Origin: Paramecium octaurelia
Taxonomy: Eukaryota; Ciliophora; Oligohymenophorea; Peniculida; Parameciidae
DNA: 64,000 bases
Direction of reading: 5' to 3'
NCBI GenBank assembly: GCA_905182995.1
Contig: CAJJDP010000095.1
Location: forward strand, 124,001-188,000
The first letter of the stretch is position 1. Every line of letters begins with the position of its first letter. The notes below the pieces were generated by a model. That model was not told where the DNA came from. It was given only the letters and a program-made list of their open reading frames with translations, and made no database searches. The position numbers were made by a program, and so were the translations under genes. This document shows positions 51,110 to 64,000 of the stretch, one piece after another.

Positions 51110-51718
51110 ATGTAATAATCATAATCGGGTCACACAGCCCCCATTCAATCTGCTAGTTATACGGTGACTCTCCTAAAAAAGTAATTGAAGTGTAATTGAT
51201 TCTGTAAATTGTAGAATTGGAGGAAAGTAAAACAATTGAAGGAGTTTCTGTTGGGTTAGAGGGAAACAGCTTATACTCATGGAATATTAGCTTTGCAGGT
51301 CCTTCAGACACTTTATATGAAGGGGGATATTTTTAGGCTTTAATGAAATTTCCAGATGACTATCCCAATTCACCGCCAACTTTTAGATTCTTGACAGAGA
51401 TGTGGCATCCTAATAGTATTTTAAATATAATATACATTAGTATATACTGATGGGAGAGTTTGCATCTCAATCTTACACGCATAAGACGAATTTAATGACT
51501 AAGAACCTCCAGAAACAAGGTATAGTTTGAAAATTAATCTTAGATGGAGACCCATTCTTACACCTGAAGATGTTTTAATTTCTATTGTTTCAATGTTGTC
51601 TGAGCCAAATATCAATTCGCCAGCAAATGTAGATGCGGGAATTCAGTTCAGAGATAAGCCTGATGAATATAAGAAAAAAGTGAGAAAATTAATAGATAAG
51701 GCATTAGAAAATTTGTGA
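51110..51718 (+). CDS. Ubiquitin-conjugating enzyme E2, CDC34/UBE2R-like (178 aa)
   Basis: The UBC fold is complete: LYSWNISFAGPSDTLYEGGYF, MKFPDDYPNSPPTFRFLT, EMWHPN, IYTDGRVCISILHAQDEFND (catalytic Cys after GRV, followed by the acidic loop insertion of the UBC7/CDC34 class), ETRWRPILTPEDVLISIVSML and the SEPNINSPANVDA motif. Introns of 23, 25 and 24 nt (the last in phase, at the R-W-R-P junction) give exactly 179 codons. The start ATG at 51110 opens with Gln encoded by TAA-TAA. CDC34 works with SCF-type cullin ligases; here the long acidic C-terminal tail of animal and yeast CDC34 is missing, so a UBE2G-like role remains possible. Confidence 0.92.
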
Positions 51719-51758
51719 CTGCTTATATATAAAAATAAATAAGAAATTATAATTAATG

Positions 51759-53762
51759 TCATTTCCATTTTTTTAATAAGTTTCTCCTTAATTTCTATAA
51801 AAATTCTAAATTTTGTTTCTCTGATTCAAAATTTGAGTTATTAAGATCAATAGAATTGAGGAAGAGATCTATATTCTGATAAAAATAGAACCCCTTTTAT
51901 TCAGGACATTAAATGAAATGAAATTAAGGATTTCCAAAAAAATTGCATTTCCTGCAAATCAAATCACCTAATGAATTAATCAATAGTGGACTCTAACAAA
52001 AGTGAATTTATTATTGACTAGTCTTGTGATAGCATTTACTATTTGAAGGACAGAAGACAATAAAGTTGATAACGTTAATTTCATCCGTTTAATCATTAAA
52101 TTCTATTTATTTGCATTGAATCCACAATCGCTGACAATTAACTTGTAAGTTATCCCAAAACTCGACAATTTATTCATTGATTGTTAAAGTAGTAAGATGC
52201 AACCAAAATGAGAATAAAAAATCTTCATAATTTCTAAACTTATTTTTCTACCTATTTTAGGGACAGTAGAATCCATAGTCTTAAATTTATTATGAAAATT
52301 GACACTGTTGGCACATAATATATCCTTTTGAATTTATATATAATTAGCAATTGCACTGATGGATTTGTATTATAATTTAAGAAGAGCATAAACATTGAGG
52401 AGGACAAGAACACCTTAAAGGCAATGCAGTCTTCTTATCTGCATGTGCAATTGTTTTATATGTTGTACCATGATGAGTAAGAGGAGATTTCTTTTCGATA
52501 TACTTTGTGCTGTTGGGACTTTGAGATCGCATTTGCTTTTACAACACTATATTTAGTATTGGCTTTTCAGAATATGTAGCTTATTAAGATTGATAGAGAA
52601 AGGAAGACTCCAAAGCCGTAGAATCTCTTTTAATTCCCAATTCCAAAGATTAATCATTTGATTTATTTATCAATTCATTTAATTCCTTGTAATGATCAGA
52701 GTATTTTCTTGATTTAGATAAGACAACTGTTGATATTTTTTTCAAAGAGGAACAACCTTATTTATTTTACTTTTTATTCTCAATTTAACTAATACTTTAT
52801 AATTAGATCTCTGATAATTGGGATAATTTTTAGAGATCTTCGTTTGATTATTATTGAAAATTTGAGTATTTTTTATTTATTTCAACAACAGACATAAGTT
52901 ATCTTAATAAACTGTCATTCAATTTAATAAATTCTTGGATTTCTAATTCTTTTTAATCCTAATTTTCTTTAATTATTGATTATATTAAAATAATGTTATT
53001 TTTTCTAATCTTATCTGAATCGGATATTTCCTTTTAGATCGACTCCATTTCCAATAAGATCTCATCAATTGAAGTCTGGGTTGTCTTGAGAACATTAATA
53101 AAGTTGGATAATGATTATTACAGCAGTTACAATTGTGAATCAGTCATGCTATTAGAATTGACTATTAATTATAAGTTTTCTTCAATATTTTATAATTGTT
53201 AAATTGTTAATTTAATCGAATTATGAAAATTTGGAATTTTTTGTTTATTTTATCCTGTTAAATATTCTAGAACGCTTGAATTATCTAATTTTTATCCAGA
53301 GAATATTAAGCTATCATTCAGAATAGTGTTTATAACTGAAAAATAGCTACTGTTTTTTGTTTGCTGATCTAGAAACCTAACAAAATGAATTTCCTCCTAA
53401 TATAGTTAATCATAATGAGTTCTGTATTCCTATTATTTTTATAACAGTTTTGATAAGTTTGAATTCTCAGTAAGATCGTAATCTCTTTTAATTTTGGTTA
53501 CTCTTTTTTCATTTTCCAATTTGGTTTTCCTCATTTCCTTTTATTTGCTCCTCAATTCCCTTTCAAAAATAGTAGAATTGATTGATAATGATTTCTAAAT
53601 GGTTTCTTCTAGTTATTTGGATAGCTCAGATAACCTTTTCTATCTCTCCTGTATTTTCTAAACAAATGACTTCAATTCCTAATTGATAACATTGGATTGA
53701 AAATCAGAGTCAATTATGTCTTAGTGCGCATTTTTATTTTTTTAATTTTATGTGATAAACAT
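51759..53762 (-). CDS. Coiled-coil protein with C-terminal Cys-rich domain, paralog 1 (667 aa)
   Basis: Intronless, 668 codons with stop. Residues 1-390 are coiled coil (LKSFVQKIQERQKRLSELSK and similar), then a Ser-rich linker, then about 190 residues of unusual Cys/His-rich domain: LRCSCPPQCLC, HQCNCQLYINSKGYIMCQQC, YGFYCP, a hydrophobic helix block (FLFSFWLHLTTL), NCQRLWIQC, FCPSNSKCYHKT, FCQSP, DLICRKCNFF and FIQCPEQKGFYFY, ending KKWK. The pairs CxC, CxxC and CP...C suggest at least two zinc sites, but the order fits no RING, B-box or TRAF finger that I know. It is a tandem paralog of the next gene, only 14 bp away. Function unknown. Confidence 0.8.
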
Positions 53763-53776
53763 TATATAAAAATAAA

Positions 53777-55726
53777 TCATTTCCATTTTTTATTCAAATT
53801 AATAATCAATGATTATAAAAATTAATTACAATCATTTTTTTCTTATCTTATCAATTACTTGATATAGGGATCAATTGATAAAATGATTTCTTCCACACTT
53901 TAAAATGCATAAAACTATTTGTTTTCAGGACATTGGATTAAATGATATTAAATAAACATCTAGTACTGACATCTTTTACAAATCACATCTCCATAATTGG
54001 ATAATTATAGTGGAGTGTTACAAGTAGAATGTATTTGAGGCATAATATTTTTGTGATTGCAATAACTTTGATTCGGACAATTGGATTGAAAGTTAACAAT
54101 AATTTCGTCTTGTTTTAAGGTGGGCAACCTGGGTGAACCATTTTACCACTGTTGTTTGCAATTAATAATTAGACCAATCCAAAAATCGACAATAGATTAA
54201 TTCAATGTCAAACTTATTATATATTTCCAAAAAGAATGGATAAAATCTTGAAATTATTTGAACTTATTTTTGGTCTTATTGAATTAGCAATAAAAATGGT
54301 GTTCATTGATCTAAAAGGAAATTTGACAAACCTAACACAAGATGATTCCTTTTTAGTTGATATACAATTAATTATTACAAGTATGTATTTATTCTTAGAT
54401 ATATTATTAACATTGACACTCAGGAGGACAAGAGCATTTTAAAGGCAATGCCGTTTATTTTTCTGGTAAAATTTAATTTCTAAAATTGGGTGATTGAGAT
54501 GTTTATTTAAAAATAGTTGAAATGTTGTTCTCATCTGTTTTGATTGATCCAAGTTTTTCAACTTAAGGCTTTCTTTTGAAGTATATAGATTTCTAAATGT
54601 TATATGTAGAAGGTTCAGTTTGTATTTTCTCATTTAAAATCTTTTTGTAGGGATTCAAAATATTAATCTTTTTGATAGAAGTATTAGAAGAGGTTTTGGT
54701 ATCCGGTGTTAAGGAGAGTGCTTCCAATTATTACCTAAATTATTCAATACTATTATTTAACGATTGGATTAATGAATTTGATAATGAGATTAATCTGAAA
54801 ATGTTTTCTTCATAATCTTTCCTTTAAGTATTGCCTTATAACATAATTTAAGTATAAGATTTATAACTTTTGTCCATGTCGCTTTTTTATTATTCTAAGG
54901 AGCTAATTTCTGCGCATTTCCTTTCTTCTTCCTTAGTGACAGTGTTTTAGATGTTTAATCTCAAATTTTTAAGGTTTTTTTGATTAGTAAGGAAGTCTTA
55001 TTGGAGATCAAATACTTCTTGTATAGAATCGTGATTAAATTGTTAGAGTTATCTGATTTGTTATTTGAGGGATGTGAGTTTTTATGATAAAATTAATTAG
55101 ATTTATGAATTTTCAGATTGACTATTTAAGATTTATTGATCTGCGTTTTCTATTTTGAAAATGAGCGTATTAACATAGGAATTGAGGTGAGACATTTTTT
55201 AGTGCTGTTTAGTATGGATATTAGGAGATTTCAAAGATAGAAAGGTTTATTAATTTATGCATTCATTATCTTTGGCCAATTCAAAATCGGATAATGATTA
55301 ATGAACACTTTGCAAAATTAGTGTGTAATCAGCGTCAATTGCATCTCCGACAATGAATTCTTCCAATCTGCTTTTTTCTTATGATATTTTTTCGTAATAT
55401 TTTTGAAAACGTATGAATACATTTACTATTTTGTTTTTCAGTTCCATCTCTAAGTTGCTATATTCTTCATCTTGTTTGGCCTTTTGTTCCTCAGACTTTT
55501 GCTTTAGCTCTTACAACTCAATTCTCTTCTTAATGATATCATCCTCGTATTTTTAATAGCATATTCTTATGATTTTTTGGACCAGTTCATTTTATTATGA
55601 TCTTGTGTCATTATATGATTTTTGTTTATCTTGTATATTGGACACAAGTTTCTTTAGATCTTCTTGATAAAGTTCTTTTTAAAAATCCAAATCTAATATC
55701 TATCTAGTATTTGGTGATTATTGCAT
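53777..55726 (-). CDS. Coiled-coil protein with C-terminal Cys-rich domain, paralog 2 (649 aa)
   Basis: Intronless, 650 codons. It has the same plan as paralog 1: about 400 residues of coiled coil (LYQEDLKKLVSNIQDKQ, KKRIELQELKQKSEEQ), a linker, then the Cys-rich domain with LKCSCPPECQC, HTCNNQLYI, ILCQVCQISF, HHFYC, the helix block FIHSFWKYIISL, NCKQQW, NCPNQSYCNHKN, STCNTP, DVICKRCQYQM and LIQCPENKQFYAF, again ending KKWK. The domain aligns with paralog 1 cysteine for cysteine; coiled-coil parts have diverged far more. Conservation of all Cys positions between copies argues for a real metal-binding fold under selection. Function unknown. Confidence 0.8.
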
Positions 55727-55942
55727 TAAAAGTAATTTAAAAATAAATTGTTATGAATTTATTCAATGAGAAATCACTGGAGTGATTGCATTAGAATATA
55801 ATAAAATATAATAATTAATAGTCATATAATTTAGTTTTCGTTTGAATCGAGCAAGGTAGATAATCATGAGGTTGTCATACTTAATTGAATAACAATTGAA
55901 TTTTACATTAATATTAATAATTTATATATCTTTAACATCTAA

Positions 55943-58775
55943 ATGTCAACGAAATTAAGAGATTTGATTAGGAATATTAGAGCATGTAAAACTGCGGCAG
56001 AAGAGAGAGCATTAATCAAGAAGGAACAAGCATTGATAAGGGAATCCTTTATAGCAAATGAATCAGAGTACAGACCGAGGAATGTGGCGAAGTTGCTATT
56101 CATTTCCATGTTGGGTTATGAGACAGACTTTTCTTAGATGGAGTGTTTGCATTTGATAACAGCCAATACTTATAATGAGAAGAGAATAGGTTATTTGGCT
56201 TTGACTCAATTATTTAATGAGAAAAGCGAAGTGTTAATGATGGCCACAAATCGAATAAGAATAGATTTAAATAATCCATCAAATTATATAGTGTCATTGG
56301 CATTGATGGCTCTGAGCGAAGTATGCACAAGTGAGATGTGTAGGTCATTGTCAGGAGAGGTATTGAAATTATTGCAGAATGGCACAGCCTATATAAAAAA
56401 GAAGGCAGCTTTAGCAAGTACTAGAATAGTGACACGTGTCCCAGAAAAAATTGATGAGTTTTCTTAAAAAGTTGAACTCTTATTAGATGATAGACACCAT
56501 GGAGTATTGGTAGCTTCATTGCAATTGGCATAACATATATTATAAATACAACCTGATCAAAAACAAAGATTTTAAAAATTTGTATAACCCATGGTTAGAA
56601 TATTCAAATCCATTTATTCAACCTATTCTGCAGAATATGATATCGGTGGAGTATCAGATCCATTTTTATAAATTGAGATTCTCAAATATTTTAGAATCAT
56701 GTGTCAAGGAAATGTCCAATTGTCAGGAGAAGTCTCAGATATCCTTGCTTAGGTTGCAGCCAATACAAACAATACTAAGAATTCTGGAAATGCTGTATTA
56801 TATGAATGTGTTAAGACTATTTTTGCAATTGAATCCTCCAACACCCTCAAAACTTTGGGTATCAATATTTTGGGTAAATTTTTGCAGAATAAGGATGCAA
56901 ATAGCAAATATATCTCACTATTTATGTTATAGAAAGTATTGAAACACGACCTCTAGGCTGTTCAAAAACATAAATAAACTATTTTGGAATGTTTGAAAGA
57001 AAATGATAATTCAATCAAAACCTTAGCATTGGATCTATTGTATGTGATTACTAGTGAAACCAATGTGAAAGGCATTGTCAAAGAATTATTAAATGTTTTA
57101 CTTAGTCTAACCGAAGAGGATGCTGATTTTACTAAAGAATTAACTAATAAAATATGTTAAATTGTTGAAAAATATGCTCCTTCAAGAAGATGGTATATAG
57201 ATACATTTATTAAAATCCTGATTTTGGCAGGTAATTACGTTGAAGAAGAATCAAGCTCATCTTTGATCCATCTAATTATAGGTACTCCTGAATTGTAGAG
57301 TTATGCTATTCATAAATTGTTTTTCTCCTTATAAGAAAATTTAAATCAAGAGGGATTAGCAAGAACCACTGCATACTGTATTGGAGACTTCGGTCATCTT
57401 TTATTGAAAGGAGATGCAACTGCTATTGATAACACTCCCATTTAAATAACTGAAGAGGAAATTCTAGATCTACTCACTAAACTGTTGGAGAAACCAAATT
57501 AAAAGAATGTTATTAAAGAATATGTGTTATCTGCTCTAATTAAATTGTATCCTAAGATAAACAAATTTTAACCTTAAATAGCAAAATTAATTTAATCTTA
57601 GATCAACTCAACATCCATTGAAGTCTCTAAAAGAGCCCAAGAATATTATGGTCTTTTAGATGTTCAATGGGATCAACATAGAGCTGGCATTTGCGAATAA
57701 GTACCACCTAGTGATACCCATAAAACAATCTATGAAAATAAACCCATAGGTGATGTTGAATATGATGAATACCCACCTGCTAAATCAGAACTAGAATAAG
57801 CCAAGCCTGCTGCTAGTAATAATGACTCTACAAAATTATATGGTTTTGATATTGATAATCTTATAGGAAATTAAGATTAAACTCAATAGAAGTCATAATA
57901 ACCTTAACTTGCAACATAATTGCCTGGTAATTTATTTGATCCATTTGACATGACACTTAACCTATCTGGAACTCAAGCATAATAATAACCCACTTAATCA
58001 AATTATCTTCAATTTCCTGCACAAAGTGAATATACATATAGTAATCCTTAATAATTCTCATAATAATAATAACAATAACCACAACCTATAAATCCATTGT
58101 AAAATTTATATAATCAAAATAACAACCCATATTAGTAATAACAATTCCCCTTCTAATAATAATAACCATAATAATAACAATAACAATTCTAACAAATACC
58201 TTAACAACAATAACCATAACCATTAGTTAATTTACCTGGTGATATTTTTGATCTAAATCTTTAACCATAAAAGCCAATACCATAAACCATACAACCATAA
58301 AATTAATAGCTAATCTAACCACAAACACAACCACAAATTATATAACCACAATTGACTGAATAAAAGTCCTTAACACAATAAGCCATAGCTTTTGATGACG
58401 GTGCTTTACAAATAGAATTTAGAGCAGTTAAAGTATGAGTTAACATATATGTCTTTAGGAAACTCCAGATCAAACTAATATCACAGCCTATTTCAACAAT
58501 AAAACAGCCAGTCCAATCACAGAATTACAACTCTCCTTTGCAGTATTGAAATATATGAAATTATAACTAACGCAGCCAACTTCTTCAACAATCAATGGCA
58601 ATAGCACTGGATTAGTGATATCGGTATTTGAGCATATTTATGTTAGACTCTAAGAATCACAAACTCAAATCAAGGACAGAAGGGAATTGTAATGAAAATC
58701 AAGGTTTCTTACAAGATCAATGGTTTAATGATAGACAAGGAAGTCACATTTAATAAATTCCCCCAAAATTATTGA
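55943..58775 (+). CDS. AP1G1: AP-1 complex gamma-adaptin (927 aa)
   Basis: A clathrin adaptor large subunit for sorting at the trans-Golgi network and endosomes. The trunk opens with [20 protein letters not shown], followed by [20 protein letters not shown] and the alpha-solenoid ([64 protein letters not shown]), ending in DIFDLNLQPQ-type motifs. The hinge (about 57880-58400) is extremely Gln/Pro-rich with long Q runs mixing TAA, TAG and CAA. The C-terminal gamma-ear reads [29 protein letters not shown] and [10 protein letters not shown]. Introns of 26 and 23 nt occur only in the ear; the remaining 2,784 bases are 928 codons. Length matches the family (about 820) plus the Q-rich hinge. Confidence 0.95.
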
Positions 58776-58856
58776 AATATAATGAAATATCAATAACAAT
58801 TATTGTCTGTTTATTAAAGAAATGAGATTAATCATTTTTAATATATTTTAAAACAT

Positions 58857-59960
58857 ATGTTATTTAGACAGAAGGAAAGAGTACCAGATGTTGGCAAAGA
58901 CAATTTCAGAGAGTTTATGAGAAGAGAGGATGATTCCTGTGCAAATACATAGAATATCCTACCGAATTTCATGAACAGCACAATTCAAGCTTAGACAAAG
59001 CAATCGTAAATATTGTGAAACTTAATCAAGTCAAACACCGTCAGCATTGGATGGATCTATTAAGATGCTAGGAAACACTTGGGATGCATAACATCTAGGC
59101 AAGTTCTTGCAGCATAGTCAATTTGCATAACTAGGTGCTCGAACTATGAAATCAGGAGACACGCCATAAAACATGACTCTTAAAAATTAGAGCTTTTATT
59201 TCAGAAGTCAACAGCCTAGATTGATAGAAGATAATATAGATTATTTGCATTAACACCCCATCAATCATATGATAACTTAGCATCCACTTCAATCAACTAG
59301 TTAATCATTCTTAAAAACAAAATTATTGTAGATCCCAGAAAAACATTTTGATGAAGCAAAAATTAATTATTAAACTTAAGCGGAACTCAAGAAACCTGGA
59401 GAATATCGTAAGGATTTGCAAGAAGCTAAATAAAATTAAGTCAAATACCATTAATGGAGATCTCAATTTTAGGATGTCAATAAAGCCTATAAGAAAGCTA
59501 AATTAGGTTTCAAATCAGGGCTGTTTGCTTTGGATAATCCAACAAATGAGTAAACTGAATTGTATAGAGAGGAATATGAAAAACTCAAGAAATAAGAGGA
59601 GCACAAGACCACTCAACACTTCAAGAGATTTAAGTGTAAAATAGTAATATTACAAATTTAGCACTTGAACGATTTAATTGCAGTAATCCATCAATTGAAT
59701 TCGACAATGTTAAACATGTTCAAAATAGGCCCAATCCAGAAGATCCTATATTGCATTAAGGATAGTTCCCTGTGAAGAATTTCGAGATGCATAATGATTG
59801 GATGAAGAAAAGAGCAGCTAATTCAAATGTAAATACTCAGAATAGGATTTTTGGAAAGACAGATAATGATCGAAAAGTCAATTCATACAGAGCTTAGTAC
59901 TTGAAGGATTAAGAAATGAGAGGAAGAGAATACAATGCCATTACATTAGTGAAGGAATGA
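58857..59960 (+). CDS. Hypothetical protein (350 aa)
   Basis: Introns of 25 nt (AAG acceptor) and 26 nt give exactly 351 codons. The protein is basic and Gln/Asn-rich: FREFMRREDDSCANTQN, MLGNTWDAQHLGKFLQ, LKKPGEYRKDLQEAKQNQ, YKKAKLGFKSGLFALDNP, RPNPEDPILHQGQFPVKNF, MKKRAANSNVNTQNRIFGK and REYNAITLVKE. Motif spacing (short conserved islands in a polar chain) recalls cilia-associated microtubule inner proteins, but I cannot name it. It lies 21 bp upstream of the next gene in the same orientation. Confidence 0.6.
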
Positions 59961-59981
59961 TAAAATTTTAATTTATTTTAA

Positions 59982-61235
59982 ATGTTAACAGATTGCGATT
60001 TTTATAGCAAACAAAGTATAACTGAGTTGTAAGCTTAATTGGCTCATAAGAAAAAGAAGATTCAGATCTTAAAATAAGAAAAGAATTCTATGTTGAACAG
60101 GATAGATGAATTGAATTAAAAAGTTCATGATTAAGCAGAAGAATTCAAAAAGTATAGATTGAAGTTCAGAGGTCTTGAAAAGTAACACTCTCATGTAAAG
60201 ACTAATTCTCATAGTTTTAGTTAAAGAATCAGAATGAAAATTTAAAGAAAGACCAAAGTATGAATAATGAAACTATAACCTTGTTTTAAAAAGGATTCAA
60301 GAGAGATGAATTCAAAAAGCATGAAAGAACAGTAGCTTAGTTGCAGAATGATATTATAAAATTGTCTAATGCTTTGGAAGAGCATAAAATAGTTAGGGAA
60401 TCAAATTGCGAAGAAATTACAAGATAATTAGTTTATATCTAAGAATTGGAAAGTCAACTAAATACATATAAATCAATGAATGAAGATGATTAGTTAAAAT
60501 ATAACAATCAGCAACTTTATTAAACTATTGAAGATCTTAATTACTAATTGTAGTCATCAATTTAATAGAAAGATGAAGATAATTAACATCAATTATCAGA
60601 ATTACAATAATTAGCTGATATTGCTAAATTAGAAAACAAAGAACTTGCATTAAAGATGGCACAATAAGAAAAGTTGTATCAGATGCAAATATAAAAAATA
60701 ATTAAGCTTTGCGAATCAGTATATGATGAATTATCTAATAAAATAACCAACAAACAAGAAGTTAAAGACACCTTATAAAAATTGGTTATGTCGAAAAAAG
60801 ACTTTGATTTGGATCTACTTAAGTAATGATATTAATCTAAAATATAGAATTGAATCGAAAATCAATAGCTAGACTTGTGAAGAATTATAGAATAAAGTTG
60901 AGAATTTATCAAGTGAGAATTAAAATATTAAATAAAAATTTTAAACAACATCTACAAATAAAGAAGCTCTATAAATGAGGGAAAAAGATTTAGTACATTA
61001 AATTGATAAATTACAATAATAAGTTGAGCGATAAAAAGAATTGAACTAATTGAGATAAAAAACGATGTCAGAATAAATATCGGCTTTACAGAGAACTAAC
61101 AAACAATTAAACTAAGATTTGGATAAAATAACTAAAGAAGTTCAAGATTTACGGGAAGAAAAGGTTATCTTACAGTAGACGATACAAAGATAAGAGAAAA
61201 AAATACAAACACTAAGTTTATCAAAATATAAATGA
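59982..61235 (+). CDS. Coiled-coil protein (400 aa), function unknown
   Basis: Introns of 26 and 25 nt give exactly 401 codons. The chain is nearly all coiled coil with high Gln, Lys and Glu: ITELQAQLAHKKKKIQILKQ, LNQKVHDQAEEFKKYRLK, ELQQLADIAKLENKELALK and LDKITKEVQDLREEKVIL. There is no globular domain. Its closeness (21 bp) to the preceding gene does not imply an operon in Paramecium, where such gaps are common. Confidence 0.68.
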
Positions 61236-61823
61236 CAATTTTTTTATTAATTAAATTTGATTATAACTAACAGCCAAAATGCTAACTTTATTTCTACAAT
61301 CCGATTATTATCTCAATTTAGAATACTTTGTTTAGAAATCATTTTATAATATAGATATAAATTATTATATTTTTCCATTTTTATCGTTTCTAGAATATCT
61401 TTTTTTGCAAAGTTGTTTGATCTCATTCATTAAATGATTTAGCTTATTGATGGGTAATAGAAATTGTGAAATGAATAAAGGCTAAAAAGTATAATTTGTT
61501 TATAGAATTTGTTAAAATTATTGGTTATATGAATACCAAATATCATTACTCATAAATCGGATGATATTTTCTATTTTTGGTAATTTATATTTGATAAATT
61601 TAAATATGTTTATTAAATATAATACTATTAATTAAAAATTAAAAATAATTAATTTATATTAGGTTTAAAAATAAAATAAGAAAATTAATTTTTCTTAATT
61701 CTGGAAAATTCTGTTTTCGAGAATTAATAAATTCCAGAAAATTACAAGTTAGGTTCTTTAAAGCTGGTGATTGAGATGAATCATTTATTTAATTAATAAA
61801 AAACAAGTAAGCTTTTAAAAACA
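61236..61823. other. 588 bp upstream region of HSP70
   Basis: No gene is seen. The distal two thirds is AT-rich and featureless. The proximal part carries a cluster of heat-shock elements (61700-61740) about 85-125 bp before the HSP70 ATG. An 18-bp stretch of tandem taat/aatt repeats lies around 61625-61665. Confidence 0.6.
61700..61740 (+). promoter_or_regulatory. Heat-shock element cluster for HSP70
   Basis: Alternating inverted pentamers are seen directly: TTC-tg-GAA-aa-TTC at 61700-61712 (three units), TTC-ga-GAA at 61717-61724 and TTC-ca-GAA at 61733-61740. These fit the HSF trimer-binding consensus (nGAAn units in alternating orientation), and sit immediately upstream of the HSP70 gene. 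Heat-inducible control is therefore likely. Confidence 0.85.
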
Positions 61824-63764
<1,941 letters not shown>

Positions 63765-63777
63765 AATTTATAGTTAT

Positions 63778-63793
63778 TATATATATATATATT
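63778..63793. repeat. Short (AT)n microsatellite
   Basis: A TATATA run directly after the HSP70 coding region, in its 3' untranslated or intergenic DNA. A similar run is at about 4877-4891 after the PA200 gene. No function is implied. Confidence 0.6.
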
Positions 63794-64000
63794 GTTTAAT
63801 TATTAATTAAATTTGTTTTAATATCAAATTGATCAAATAAATTGATTAGAAAGAGAATTAGTATTTTAGATTGATTTCATTGAAATACTCGGTTCACATT
63901 TAAGCATTGTTGATTTATTAGAATAATTGCTTAAGTAAACATTTTATAAATATTTAATTAATGATAATTTATATATTTAATGTTATAATATGATACAGAC

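Overview
The window is ciliate macronuclear DNA, most probably Paramecium or a close relative. It is very AT-rich, and almost every gene reads through only if TAA and TAG are glutamine and TGA is the sole stop (genetic code 6). Genes are interrupted by tiny spliceosomal introns of about 19-36 nt that usually start GTA and end TAG, with a minority ending AAG, GAG or CAG. Gene spacing is extreme: neighbours are often 1-80 bp apart. Only fragments of genes are visible to an ORF finder that does not use code 6 and splice introns, so all models here were built by hand translation.

Layout. 1-4858: 3' part of a PA200/Blm10 proteasome activator. 4975-8313: large coiled-coil protein. 8357-12104, minus strand: Arc1/AIMP1-type tRNA-binding protein, a protein kinase, and a protein with E2/RWD-like and PH-like segments. 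12126-13362, plus: Yae1-domain and START-domain proteins. 13599-15899, minus: VAC14. 15928-16227: LYR-motif protein. 16261-22158, minus: LRR-ankyrin protein and two related tubulin-tyrosine-ligase-like enzymes. 22391-27736: small ORF, divergent kinase, kinesin (minus) and PH-like/kinase protein. 28011-28736: decayed sulfide:quinone oxidoreductase. 28773-36287: TPR-like protein, then (minus) phosphonopyruvate decarboxylase, cyclic-nucleotide-type K+ channel and membrane-anchored hybrid histidine kinase. 36436-37940: coiled coil. 38638-40045, minus: second decayed gene. 40352-46723: three unknown proteins, RtcA cyclase (minus), HTH protein, small ORFs and a kinase. 46783-50868, minus: coiled coil, EF-hand protein, and a short-chain dehydrogenase fused to a potato-inhibitor-I domain. 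51110-51718: CDC34-like E2. 51759-55726, minus: tandem pair of coiled-coil/Cys-rich paralogs. 55943-61235: gamma-adaptin and two unknown proteins. 61824-63764: cytosolic HSP70 preceded by a heat-shock-element cluster.

There is no operon logic; this is an ordinary euchromatic stretch carrying housekeeping and signalling genes (proteasome, AP-1, HSP70, ubiquitin, PI(3,5)P2 scaffold, microtubule modification). The most unusual items are the dehydrogenase/protease-inhibitor fusion, the tandem Cys-rich family, two genes caught in decay, and the ultra-short introns with non-TAG acceptors.
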